Of a stretch of DNA of 64,000 nucleotides, positions 17,173 to 24,716 are shown piece by piece. The notes under the pieces were generated by a model. The model was not told the DNA's origin. It saw only the letters and a program-made list of their open reading frames with translations, and made no database searches. Within the stretch, counting starts at the first letter, position 1. Every line of letters begins with the position of its first letter. Source of the stretch: Alphaproteobacteria bacterium (GTDB lineage: Bacteria; Myxococcota_A; UBA796; GCA-2862545); contig JACKER010000019.1 in the NCBI GenBank assembly GCA_020632925.1, forward strand, positions 1-64,000, read 5' to 3'. The translations under genes and the position numbers were made by a program.

Positions 17173-17706
17173 TCATCCGACCGCCGAGCAGCAGCTCGTC
17201 GCGCAGCTCGACACCGTCGTGTCCTTCGAGGCGCTCGAGGGCTGGGCCCGTGCATCGTCCAGGCATCGGCGCTTCTTCGCCCCCGCACGCGGCGCCCCTA
17301 CGCCAGCGCGCTCCATCGCGTCCGCCACCGAACTCAACGCCCACTCGGCTTCGCGATTCCCCACGCTGCACAGCGCCGTACGGATGGCCCACCAGACGGC
17401 GCTTGCGTCGGGTGTGTCCGTGTCGCACACGTCCCTGGCAGAGAGAAGTGCCGAGAAGTTCGACTCGCTCGGATCGTCGACCCACCGCTCGACCGCCGCG
17501 AGGCAACGGTCGAGTTCCCCGGAAGGGTCGCTCGATCCGATCACGACCCGCGCCATCGCGACCGCAGCGCCCGTACAGAGCACCTTGCCGACCACTGCAT
17601 CCTCCGCCGACGACTCGAGGTCGGCACACCAGTCGAGATCGTGCGGTGGCCGTGCCACGAGCGCGTCGATGGCTACCTCCACGTCCGCGTTCCACGTCCA
17701 CTTCAC
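17173..17706 (-). CDS. Small helical protein, unknown, coupled to GNAT gene
   Basis: 177 residues from a GTG at 17706 that overlaps the stop of the GNAT-like gene (GTGA). The sequence is Ala/Glu/Asp-rich helix with ERWVDDPSESNFSALLSAR followed by WWAIRTALCSVG, a pattern that resembles myxobacterial secretion-system-associated helical proteins (DUF6931-like), but the match is only by eye. The C-terminus is Ser/Cys-rich (SSCATSCCSAVG). Island gene, translationally coupled, so its function is probably tied to the GNAT partner. Confidence 0.5.
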   Translation of the reverse strand: MKWTWNADVEVAIDALVARPPHDLDWCADLESSAEDAVVGKVLCTGAAVAMARVVIGSSDPSGELDRCLAAVERWVDDPSESNFSALLSARDVCDTDTPDASAVWWAIRTALCSVGNREAEWALSSVADAMERAGVGAPRAGAKKRRCLDDARAQPSSASKDTTVSSCATSCCSAVG

Positions 17707-18149
17707 CGTCGCCACACGCCCTCCGGCAAACAAGGTGCCCGACGGCCTGTGACCGACCGTCGGAGCTGGTACACCGGACCGACCTCCAGATGCTCCACGA
17801 CCACGAATCCGCGTCGAACCATCAGCTCCTGCAATCGGCCGTTGGGGTTCGCGCACCAGACGGCATGGACCAGCCATTCCACCTCCGCGAGACCCCACTC
17901 CGATGCAAGCCGGAAGGCCAGGCTCCAGATCGCCACCAGAATGCCCTCGCCACCGCCGTCGACGTGCGCCAGTTCCACGACGAGGACATCGCCACTCACA
18001 CGAAACCGCCCAAGGACCTGCGCAGTACCCACGCGACACACGAGGGGGTGGCCGGTCAGGACCCATTGGTCCCACAGGGTGCCTGGCGCGGCGATCAGCT
18101 CATCAGCCGAATACCCCTCGAATCGAACACCACTTCCACTCGTCCTCAT
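17703..18149 (-). CDS. GNAT-like protein, island gene
   Basis: 148 residues from the ATG at 18149. The core strand-helix VVELAHVDGGGEGILVAIWSLAF with later NPNGRLQELMVRRGFVVVEH follows the GNAT pattern in which a helix after the acyl-CoA site ends in RRGF. The diagnostic Q/RxxGxG/A phosphate loop is not obvious (DGGGEGIL takes its place), so acyl-CoA binding is uncertain. Coupled to the next gene by a 4-bp overlap. Similar compact GNAT-like proteins occur in toxin-immunity and phage-derived loci (inference). Confidence 0.55.
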   Translation of the reverse strand: MRTSGSGVRFEGYSADELIAAPGTLWDQWVLTGHPLVCRVGTAQVLGRFRVSGDVLVVELAHVDGGGEGILVAIWSLAFRLASEWGLAEVEWLVHAVWCANPNGRLQELMVRRGFVVVEHLEVGPVYQLRRSVTGRRAPCLPEGVWRR

Positions 18150-18333
18150 GGCGCCAGAACCCAGGTGTCGTCATCGATCATGAGCCCTCAGGCACGACAG
18201 CTCGCTCGCGCCAGGTACCGACGTACCATGACTGTCGGCCCCACCGTGTGGATCAGTACGTAACATGAAGGATGCCGCCGTCGCGGAACCACCCCCAGGA
18301 TCGAGATGCACGCGGGGTCTGGAGTAGTGCGCC

Positions 18334-19059
18334 TCATCCCCCATCGAGCAGCTGGGCCCACCGCGTCACGAGCACGTCGAGGTATGCACCGTCGTCGAGG
18401 CCGTAGCTCCCGATGCCATAGCCGTCGTTGCGCTCGACCAGCGCGGTGGTGCCGTCCTCCAACACCCCGAAGTCGATCGCATAGGCTGCGCGGTCGAGCC
18501 CCAGCGCCTCCACCGCCGCCAGGATCACGTCCCCATCAGGCTCCTCCCCTGCGCGATAGGGCCGCTTCCCGATCACCTCACCCCCCACCACGAAGACCCG
18601 GAACTCCGACCGCCAGGAGACGACCTCGCTGCACCAGACCTGTGTCCTTCGGGAGGCGCCGACCATCAGCCCTCCTCCGGGGGCGAGGACGAACCCCGCG
18701 AACCGCTTCAGCGCACCCGCGGGCTTTACGAACAGCGCCTCCCCCGATGCCGCGCGACCAACCGCCTCGCCGAGGGTCGACCGCCACACGCGACGGTGAA
18801 GCCACGGTCGGAGGATCTCGGGGTAGTCGTCGGGTGCCGGCGCCTGGACACCGAGCTGGCGCATGGCAGTGTGCATGGTGGGGATGTCGCCCGCAACGAG
18901 TGCGTCCCGATCGAGGGGAACGCGCCCACGGAGCAGGTGCTTCATCGTGAATCGGTCGCACACCAGCCCACGGGCCAGAGCCGCACGCTCGATGGATTCG
19001 AACTCCGCCGAGCGTCGGCCGTTCACCGACTCCTGGACCAGCGCGCGAGCGAATCGCAT
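18334..19059 (-). CDS. ATP-grasp domain protein (R2K clade, DUF4343-like)
   Basis: 241 residues from the ATG at 19059 (MRFARALVQESVNGRRSAEF); a longer in-frame start at 19140 is less likely because homologous proteins begin near RALVQ. ATP-grasp residues are visible: Lys in EALFVKPAGALKRFAGFV, Arg in SEFRVFVVGGEVIGKRPYR and the metal-binding end ALVERNDGYGIGSYGLDDG. R2K-clade ATP-grasp enzymes are thought to ligate peptides or modify proteins, often in phage or conflict-related loci. Here it is in the island beside a truncated methyltransferase and a GNAT-like gene. Confidence 0.75.
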   Translation of the reverse strand: MRFARALVQESVNGRRSAEFESIERAALARGLVCDRFTMKHLLRGRVPLDRDALVAGDIPTMHTAMRQLGVQAPAPDDYPEILRPWLHRRVWRSTLGEAVGRAASGEALFVKPAGALKRFAGFVLAPGGGLMVGASRRTQVWCSEVVSWRSEFRVFVVGGEVIGKRPYRAGEEPDGDVILAAVEALGLDRAAYAIDFGVLEDGTTALVERNDGYGIGSYGLDDGAYLDVLVTRWAQLLDGG

Positions 19060-19191
19060 CGACCCATCTATCAGGAAGCGGGTCCAGATGCAGCGGGTGT
19101 GCTGTACGACGTGGGTCGCGGCCGAGAGTGGCCTCAGCAAGCTGCGCAGTACGCCGTGCCACCCCTCGCATGAAACCCACGTCCCACAGGT

Positions 19192-19941
19192 CTATGCCGG
19201 ACTCGGGATCCGCAGCTCCCCCGCGAACCAGGCCCGCACCGACGCCAGCGGCGTCTCCGGCAGTGTCCGGCAGTAGGCCATGAACCGCCCCGGCGTCCCG
19301 AAGGTGTCGATCCCCCAGTCGAACAGCCGATCACAGCCCTCGGGGGCGGGCACCGTCGCCACCCGCCAGTTCGTGACCGGGTCCGCGTCGAACCGATCGA
19401 GCGCCGCGAGCAGCGCCGCCGGGTAGTCCGCGCGCTCCAGGATCGCCTCGAGCGCCGCCTGGCGCGGGTGGCTGCCCGCCACGAGCTGCTCGAGCTGGGC
19501 GCGCAGCTCGGACACGCCGTCCTCGAACATCATCAGCAGCGCCACGTCGTACCCGGCGCTCGCGTGCACGACCTGGATCAGGTGGCTGACGAGCTCGTCG
19601 CGATCGATGCCGAGGCCGATCGGGTCCATCATCGCCGAGGGCTCGTCGAGGATGCGCAGCACCTGCTGCCAGTGGTGGGACTGCTCGTAGTGCTCGTAGA
19701 ACTCGATGTTCGAGGGCAGCAGGTACCCGAAGAGCATGTGCTGGGCGCCGAGCACCAGCTGCCAGTCCGTGGGCCGCTCGCCCATCATGCCCGTGGCCTG
19801 CAGGCGCGCGATCCGCTCCTCACGCTCCCGGCGGGAGAACAGGTTCACGGTCGTCCGGAAGGCGCCACGCAGCTTGCGGGTGACCTGGGACGGGGAGCCG
19901 ACGGCGGCGGTGAGCTCGGTCCAGCGGCGGGTCAGGGTCAT
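19192..19941 (-). CDS. Conserved-looking helical protein of unknown function; source of the 15.6-kb remnant
   Basis: 249 residues starting MTLTRRWTELTAAVGSPSQV, ATG overlapping the stop of the GntR-type gene (ATGA). It is helical, with MFGYLLPSNIEFYEHYEQSHH (a His/Tyr-rich block) and no signal peptide, and ends RAWFAGELRIPSPA. No family recognised. Translational coupling to a FadR-type regulator suggests it is the regulator's target or partner. Two end segments of this gene recur at 15633-15725, showing that it has been involved in a duplication with deletion. Confidence 0.75.
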   Translation of the reverse strand: MTLTRRWTELTAAVGSPSQVTRKLRGAFRTTVNLFSRREREERIARLQATGMMGERPTDWQLVLGAQHMLFGYLLPSNIEFYEHYEQSHHWQQVLRILDEPSAMMDPIGLGIDRDELVSHLIQVVHASAGYDVALLMMFEDGVSELRAQLEQLVAGSHPRQAALEAILERADYPAALLAALDRFDADPVTNWRVATVPAPEGCDRLFDWGIDTFGTPGRFMAYCRTLPETPLASVRAWFAGELRIPSPA

Positions 19942-20657
19942 CTCTCCTCCGGGAGCGCGGCGAACAGCGCGTGGGAGCCCAGCGCGACGAGGCTCGCGGC
20001 CTCCGCCCGGGCGGTGTCGGGATCGCGGGAGGCCACCGCGCGGCTGACCGCGACGTACCGGGGAGCGGCGAACAGCTCCTCGGTCATCACGGCCAGCAGC
20101 AGCGGGCGGCCCTCGGTGTACGTCGTGCGGAGCGTGTTGAACGCCAGGCGGTAGGCCAGGTTGCCGGACATCAGGACGAGCGCCGTCCACCAGCGCAGCG
20201 CCGCCTCCATCGCCTCGTTCGCGTCGCCGCCGCTCGGGACGGCACCCGCCAGCGCGAGCAGCTCTTCGGCGGCCTCGTCCGTCCGCCGCAGGGCCGCCAG
20301 CCGGGCCACGTCGGGCGCGATCGCGGCCCGCATCTCCACGACCGAGCGCACGACCGCCAGATCGGGCACCCCCTCGGGCGTCACGACGAGGTCGGCGAGC
20401 ACGTCGAGCCCCGCGTGGTCCCGGAAGTCGAGCACCGTGCGGGCGGCCGAGTGCGGCGCGTCCACGAAGCCACTGGCGGCCAGCCGGTTCAGCGCCTCCC
20501 GAACCGACGAGCGCCCCACGCCGAGCGCCTCGGCCAGCGCGTGCTCGGTCGGCAGCCGCTCACCGGGGGCCCACGAGCCGTGCAGGATCCGCGCGCGCAG
20601 CGCCACGAAGGCCTGGTCGACGAGGGAGCGGCGGGACACGGGTGCGAGGTCGGTCAT
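19938..20657 (-). CDS. GntR family transcriptional regulator (FadR/FCD subfamily)
   Basis: 239 residues from the ATG at 20657; a TTG at 20687 also exists but would place coding sequence over the operator palindrome. The N-terminal winged helix shows GERLPTEHALAEALGVGRSSVREALNRLAASGFV, the hallmark of GntR proteins. The C-terminal FCD domain is all-helical with a metal-site-like pattern (residues around EMRAAIAPDVARLAA and a late VALGSHALFAAL). Effectors of FCD proteins are usually small carboxylic acids. A perfect 15-bp palindrome just upstream suggests autoregulation, together with the coupled downstream gene. Confidence 0.9.
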   Translation of the reverse strand: MTDLAPVSRRSLVDQAFVALRARILHGSWAPGERLPTEHALAEALGVGRSSVREALNRLAASGFVDAPHSAARTVLDFRDHAGLDVLADLVVTPEGVPDLAVVRSVVEMRAAIAPDVARLAALRRTDEAAEELLALAGAVPSGGDANEAMEAALRWWTALVLMSGNLAYRLAFNTLRTTYTEGRPLLLAVMTEELFAAPRYVAVSRAVASRDPDTARAEAASLVALGSHALFAALPEER

Positions 20658-20670
20658 GGTCTGCTCGTCC

Positions 20671-20685
20671 GATTGTCTGACAATC
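20671..20685. promoter_or_regulatory. Palindromic operator of the GntR-type gene
   Basis: GATTGTCTGACAATC is a perfect 7-1-7 palindrome 14 bp upstream of the regulator's ATG. FCD-type GntR proteins commonly bind short TTGTC-nnn-GACAA-like sites, so negative autoregulation of the regulator and its coupled downstream gene is likely. The palindrome is seen directly; protein binding is inferred. Confidence 0.7.
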
Positions 20686-20708
20686 AACTAGCCGTCCTCC
20701 TCAGAAAC

Positions 20709-20750
20709 GTCCACCCCGGATCTCCCGACGTCAGCCCCCCCCACGAGCTT
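20709..20750 (-). repeat. Partial copy of the 3' end of the 21495-23588 gene
   Basis: Positions 20709-20733 match 21493-21517 at 22 of 25 bases. From the shared GTCA the copy continues like 21541-21559 (GTCAGCC then CCACGAGCT), skipping the 27 bp between the two GTCA words of the intact gene. The VapBC-like pair lies between the copies. Short and partly low complexity, so moderate confidence. Confidence 0.5.
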
Positions 20751-20756
20751 CGCCGA

Positions 20757-21197
20757 TCACGACGGGCTGACCAGGGGATTGCGTGTCCGTAGCGCTGGGA
20801 ACCGTCCGAAGTCCCGATCTGCGGTCAGCAGCTCGTGCACGCCGTGGGACAGGCAGATCGCGGCGATGCGAGCATCATGCACCATCGGCCCCTGGACCCG
20901 ACCCACCTCCAGCAACGCACGCAGGCGGGGCCAGTGGTCTCCGGCCTCGCCGAGCAGCACCACCGATGGCGACGACAACCAGGCCTCGATCTGGGACAGG
21001 GCCTGGGCGTGGCTGCTGGGCGGGCTGAACAGGCGGGGATGGGTCACCTTGGCGTAGACCTCGTGCACGCACGGCCACGGAAGACCCCAACGGGCGGGCG
21101 ACTCCGCCAGCTCGCGAACCGCCGCCGCCGCTGGCGCGTGGAACGGCGAGTCCCGTCGGTGCGCATGCACCAGCACATTGGTATCGACGGCGATCAC
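20757..21197 (-). CDS. PIN-domain ribonuclease toxin (VapC-like)
   Basis: 146 residues from a GTG at 21197 overlapping the antitoxin stop (GTGA). PIN catalytic acids are present: Asp in VIAVDTNVLVH, Glu in CVHEVYAKVTHP, Asp in VHDARIAAICLSHG and Asp in LLTADRDFGRF. PIN toxins are Mg-dependent RNases acting on tRNA or rRNA. It is the second gene of a two-gene toxin-antitoxin module. Both genes are intact, so the pair is probably active and could stabilise the surrounding region. Confidence 0.85.
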   Translation of the reverse strand: MIAVDTNVLVHAHRRDSPFHAPAAAAVRELAESPARWGLPWPCVHEVYAKVTHPRLFSPPSSHAQALSQIEAWLSSPSVVLLGEAGDHWPRLRALLEVGRVQGPMVHDARIAAICLSHGVHELLTADRDFGRFPALRTRNPLVSPS

Positions 21198-21427
21198 GTC
21201 GGGTCGTCGTAGGCCAGCTCGCGGGGGAGCTCCCACGACTGGCCCGCCTGGACACCCTCTCCGCCGACGCTGCAATCCGGCAGGACGAAGGGTCGCCGCT
21301 GATCCCGCGCGTCCAGCGCACGCCGTAGCGCGTCCTCCACCAGCTCTCGCAGCGTGATGCCCTCTGCGGCAGCGACCTCCTTGCTTCGCAACAACAGCGC
21401 GTCCGGGATGTGGATGGTGGTCTTCAT
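21194..21427 (-). CDS. Ribbon-helix-helix antitoxin (VapB-like)
   Basis: 77 residues from the ATG at 21427 (MKTTIHIPDALL); an in-frame ATG at 21439 would add four residues. The N-terminal strand plus helix pair (TTIHIPDALLLRSKEVAAAEGITLRELVEDALRRAL, residues 2-36) is a typical RHH DNA-binding domain; the C-terminal tail (PRELAYDDPT) would wrap the toxin. Its stop overlaps the PIN toxin start. The gene is expected to repress its own promoter through the inverted repeat that overlaps its start. Confidence 0.8.
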   Translation of the reverse strand: MKTTIHIPDALLLRSKEVAAAEGITLRELVEDALRRALDARDQRRPFVLPDCSVGGEGVQAGQSWELPRELAYDDPT

Positions 21428-21458
21428 ACGGCTAGCCATATCATGAGAGCTGGCTGTA
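21427..21458. promoter_or_regulatory. Imperfect inverted repeat at the antitoxin start, probable operator
   Basis: TACGGCTAGC (21427-21436) and GCTGGCTGTA (21449-21458) are an 8-of-10 inverted repeat with a 12-bp centre, directly at and upstream of the antitoxin start codon. RHH antitoxins usually bind such repeats at their own promoter. Low to moderate confidence. Confidence 0.45.
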
Positions 21459-21494
21459 CGGTCCCGCCGTGCACCGGGCGCACCGGCAGCCGGT

Positions 21495-23588
21495 TCACCC
21501 CGGATCCGCCGACGTCAACACCCCGCCCGCGCCGCGCGCCGTCAGCCGCTCCACGAGCTGCCGCGGGCCCGCCCGCATCGCATTCCCCATCCGCCGGCTC
21601 ACGTCGCCGACCGTCTCGCCGTCCAGCCCCTCCAGGACGACCGCCCGCTCTGCGCGCAGTGCCTGGATCCGGCGGATCAGCGCCGGCCGCGCCTGCTCCT
21701 CGTTCCCCTCGCCCAGCAGCGCCCGGTCGCGCGCGGCCAGCTTGCGCCAGAGCTGCGAGAGGTGGTTGTGCGTCTCCACCATCGCCAGCGCCGACACGTC
21801 CAGCAGCAGCGCCCAGCTCGTGCGGCACTCGGGACCGAAGCGGTCGACGAGCACGGTGGCGCCGCCGTCCTTGGCCAGGTCGTCCGTGAACCGGCTGACC
21901 ACCGCGTGCCCGATCGTGATCGCGCCCGAGATGGGTGAGAGCAGCATCATCGCGGCACCCAACCCCACGCGGCCCCAGACGCTCGGGGTCCCGCCGCGCA
22001 GCTCCGGGTGGTGCACCGGCTCGAGCCGCGCCACCGCGCGCTCCACGTCCGCCAGCGCGAAGCCCAGGTGCCCGAGCGTCGCCCGCAGGTGCATCCGGAA
22101 GCCGTCAAGCAGCTCCGAGCGCGACGCCAGCAAGGCGCCGGCCCCCTTCCCGCCCGTGAGCTCGTCCAGCCAGGCCGCCTCCTCCTCGATCAGCGCGTAC
22201 GGGAGCGCGGGCGGGGCAGCCCCCATGCGCAGCCGCACGGAGCGCACCTGCGACGCCACGATCAGCGTCTCGGTGATCACGCGCCGCCGCACCCAGCGCT
22301 CCTCCTCCTCGTTGGGCTCCCGCGGCAGATCGCCGGCCCGCTCGAGCTGGTGGTCCGTGAGCACGACCGGGCCGTAGATCCACCACAGCCAGCGCTCGGT
22401 CCGCAGCTGGTGCCAGGTGCGGTAGAGCTCGGCCAGCGAGGCCTGTTCGAGCGCCGCGCCACCGCCGCCGCCCACGATGCGCTCCCGCAGGCCCGCCAGC
22501 GCGCCCGGAGCGCCGCGCAGCCAGACGCCGCCGACCTCCAGCGTCATCCGCCCCGCGTCGTGCTCCACGCGGACGCGCTCGGGATCGATGGCCGAGAGCA
22601 GGACCCGCCGCTCGCGGAGCCCGCGCACCACGAGCTGCTCGCCCTCCACCTCGGCGCGCACCGGGCCGTCGGGACCGCCGTCGAGCAAGGTGGGATCGGG
22701 CTCGCCGCCGAGCACCCAGGCCGCGCGGTCCGCGGGCACGTCGCCGGTGAGCGCCACGCCGTCGCCGGCGACCAGCAACCGGTCGAGCACGGCCCACCGG
22801 AACCCCTCGATCCGCGCCTGCTCCTCGCCGTCGGCGCCCAGCAGCGCCACGGCCTCCCCGTACCGGACCAGCAGCGCCGCGCTCACACCGCGTCTCGCCG
22901 CCGTCCCCGCCACCGACGCCGGCAGGATCGGACCCGGCGGCACCCCGCGCGCCACGAGCTCGAGCTCCCCGTGCAGCCGCACGCCCGTGACCCAACCCTC
23001 GGACTCGGGCCGCAGCAGGTGCAGGACGGCGCCGCCCTCGGGCCGCGAGACCGCCAGCACCTCGCTCGCCGACAGCCGCACCGGGTCGTGGGGGTCGTCG
23101 AGCACCACGTCGCCCGCGTCGTTCGTCCACAGCAGCGTCGTGCTGCGCGCGCGCCCCAGGACCTGCCCCCGGTGCGGCTTGCGCGCGTCGGACGGGTCGA
23201 GCGAGAGCCGGACGGCGTGCACCACGCCCACCTGGCGGAACCCGGGCCCCGGCCCCCAGGCCTCCGACGGATCGCCGCCCTCCGCCATCCAGGCCAGCAC
23301 CGCGTACATCGAAGAGCCCGGCGCCGCGCCGATCACGAGCTCGGTCACGAGCCCGCCCGCGAGCACGAAGCCCGACTCCTGCCGCGTCACGGTCAGCTCG
23401 GCGCGAGCGATCTCCACCAGCCGCGCCTGCGTCAGGAAGCCGCCCGCCATGCGGATCAGCAGCCGCCCGTCAGCGGTGAGCGCCACCTCCGCGCCCGGCT
23501 CCAGGTTCCGCCCGCGCAGCCGATCGGGCTCCACCAGCTGCACGCCGCCGCGGGCGCGGATCGGCCCGGGAATCGCTCGCAGTCCCAC
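21495..23588 (-). CDS. Large protein of unknown function
   Basis: 697 residues from a GTG at 23588, 6 bp after the upstream gene. The N-terminal 330 residues are beta-rich with repeats of short strands (VALTADGRLLIRM, VLAGGLVTELVIGAAPGSS, VRLHGELELVARG), possibly PH- or GRAM-like domains; residues about 370-560 contain helices with RTERWLWWIYGPVVLTDHQLE; a hydrophobic segment GLGAAMMLLSPISGAITIGHAV lies near residue 575. The C-terminus is helical and Arg-rich. No signal peptide. I do not recognise a family. A partial copy of its 3' end lies beyond the VapBC-like pair. Confidence 0.65.
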   Translation of the reverse strand: MGLRAIPGPIRARGGVQLVEPDRLRGRNLEPGAEVALTADGRLLIRMAGGFLTQARLVEIARAELTVTRQESGFVLAGGLVTELVIGAAPGSSMYAVLAWMAEGGDPSEAWGPGPGFRQVGVVHAVRLSLDPSDARKPHRGQVLGRARSTTLLWTNDAGDVVLDDPHDPVRLSASEVLAVSRPEGGAVLHLLRPESEGWVTGVRLHGELELVARGVPPGPILPASVAGTAARRGVSAALLVRYGEAVALLGADGEEQARIEGFRWAVLDRLLVAGDGVALTGDVPADRAAWVLGGEPDPTLLDGGPDGPVRAEVEGEQLVVRGLRERRVLLSAIDPERVRVEHDAGRMTLEVGGVWLRGAPGALAGLRERIVGGGGGAALEQASLAELYRTWHQLRTERWLWWIYGPVVLTDHQLERAGDLPREPNEEEERWVRRRVITETLIVASQVRSVRLRMGAAPPALPYALIEEEAAWLDELTGGKGAGALLASRSELLDGFRMHLRATLGHLGFALADVERAVARLEPVHHPELRGGTPSVWGRVGLGAAMMLLSPISGAITIGHAVVSRFTDDLAKDGGATVLVDRFGPECRTSWALLLDVSALAMVETHNHLSQLWRKLAARDRALLGEGNEEQARPALIRRIQALRAERAVVLEGLDGETVGDVSRRMGNAMRAGPRQLVERLTARGAGGVLTSADPG

Positions 23589-23594
23589 CGCGCC

Positions 23595-24026
23595 TCACTC
23601 CGACCAGTCGATGTAGCCGTTGTGGTTGTAGTCCGGGCCGCCCGACATGTTGTCGATGATCGCCATCGAGGTCTGGTGCTGCATGGCCGACATGTGCGAC
23701 ATCGTCGCGTACAGCTGCTGCTGGGCGGCGAGCTCGGCCTGGGCCTGGTGCAGGTCGGTCAGCGCGTGGTGATCGAGGTCCTCGCCGCCGAACAGCCCGT
23801 GGTCGTGGTGGTGGTCGTGGCCCATGAAGTGGTCCACCAGCGCGTACAGCCCCTGCTCCATCCGCGCGAGCGCGGCGGGATCGAGGTCCGGCAGGAGGTG
23901 GTGCTGGGCGGCGAGCAGTCCGTGGTCGAGGTGCGACGCGATCTCCGCGAACGGCGTGGCGGCGTCGAAGGCCGCGGCGGTGTCGAGATCGAGCAGCCAG
24001 ACGTGCGCTCGGGCGCTGGGATCCAT
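23595..24026 (-). CDS. His-rich protein with C-terminal EF-hand-like loop
   Basis: 143 residues (MDPSARAHVWLLDLDTAAAF). A cluster of histidines occurs at about residues 68-90 (HFMGHDHHHDHGLF, then LDHHAL), and the protein ends PDYNHNGYIDWSE, which fits a 12-residue EF-hand loop with D, N, N, Y, D and E in the ligand positions. Metal binding (Ni/Zn/Co by the His cluster, Ca by the loop) is inferred. There is no signal peptide. First gene of a pair with the large unknown protein. Confidence 0.65.
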   Translation of the reverse strand: MDPSARAHVWLLDLDTAAAFDAATPFAEIASHLDHGLLAAQHHLLPDLDPAALARMEQGLYALVDHFMGHDHHHDHGLFGGEDLDHHALTDLHQAQAELAAQQQLYATMSHMSAMQHQTSMAIIDNMSGGPDYNHNGYIDWSE

Positions 24027-24107
24027 CGGTCGAGCCCTCCCCGTCCGAGCCTACCCTGGTCGAACGAGGGCCGGCTGCGCTGATCGGATCGAAAGACCGG
24101 AGACCCC

Positions 24108-24665
24108 ATGCTCGCCCTCTTCGCATCCCTCCCCGCGCTCGCCGCGGCGCCCGCCCCGTCCCTCCACCCCGTCGTCGACGACGCCCTCGCGCGCCTCCAG
24201 GCTCATCCGGAGGACCTGGAGGCTGCGCTCGGGCGCATGGACGACGCCGAGCCCGTCGTGCTCTCTGCGCTGCGTCGCCACGGCGTCCCGGACACGCTCG
24301 CCGCCCTGCCCCTGGTGGAGAGCGGCTACGAGAACCTGCCGGCCTCGGCGAACCCCGTGGGCGCCGCCGGGGTCTGGCAGTTCATGCCCCAGACCGCCCG
24401 CCGCTACGGCCTGCGCGTCAACGACCAGGTCGACGAGCGCCTGAACCTCGTGCTCGCCTCCGACGCCGCCGCCCGCCTCCTCGCCGACCAGCACGATGCC
24501 TTCGGCGACTGGGGGCTCGCCATCGCCGCCTACAACCTCGGCGCGCCCGCGGTCCGCGACGCCATCGAGGACGGCGGGACCCGCGACCCGCTCGCGCTCG
24601 TGCAGCTCGGCGAGCTCCCGCCCTACGTCGCCAGCGTCTACGCCGCGATGCTGGTCAGCGAGTAG
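24108..24665 (+). CDS. Lytic transglycosylase, SLT family, single domain
   Basis: 185 residues with a short signal peptide (MLALFASLPALAAA). The SLT-type catalytic region is complete: LVESGYENLPASANPVGAAGVWQFMPQTARRYGL with Glu in VESGY as the catalytic acid, ERLNLVLASDAAARLLADQ and AIAAYNLGAPAVRDAI. This family cleaves peptidoglycan to 1,6-anhydroMurNAc ends in the periplasm. It resembles the catalytic part of MltD but lacks LysM domains. A -10-like TACCCT lies at 24052-24057. Confidence 0.9.
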   Translation: MLALFASLPALAAAPAPSLHPVVDDALARLQAHPEDLEAALGRMDDAEPVVLSALRRHGVPDTLAALPLVESGYENLPASANPVGAAGVWQFMPQTARRYGLRVNDQVDERLNLVLASDAAARLLADQHDAFGDWGLAIAAYNLGAPAVRDAIEDGGTRDPLALVQLGELPPYVASVYAAMLVSE

Positions 24666-24716
24666 GTCGAAGCTCGGATCCCGCAGGCCCTTGCTACGAT
24701 GCGGGGAGGAGGGGCC

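Noticed and set aside
20709..20750. Att site of a mobile element
   Set aside because: No integrase or transposase is present; the copy is better explained as a remnant of the neighbouring gene end.
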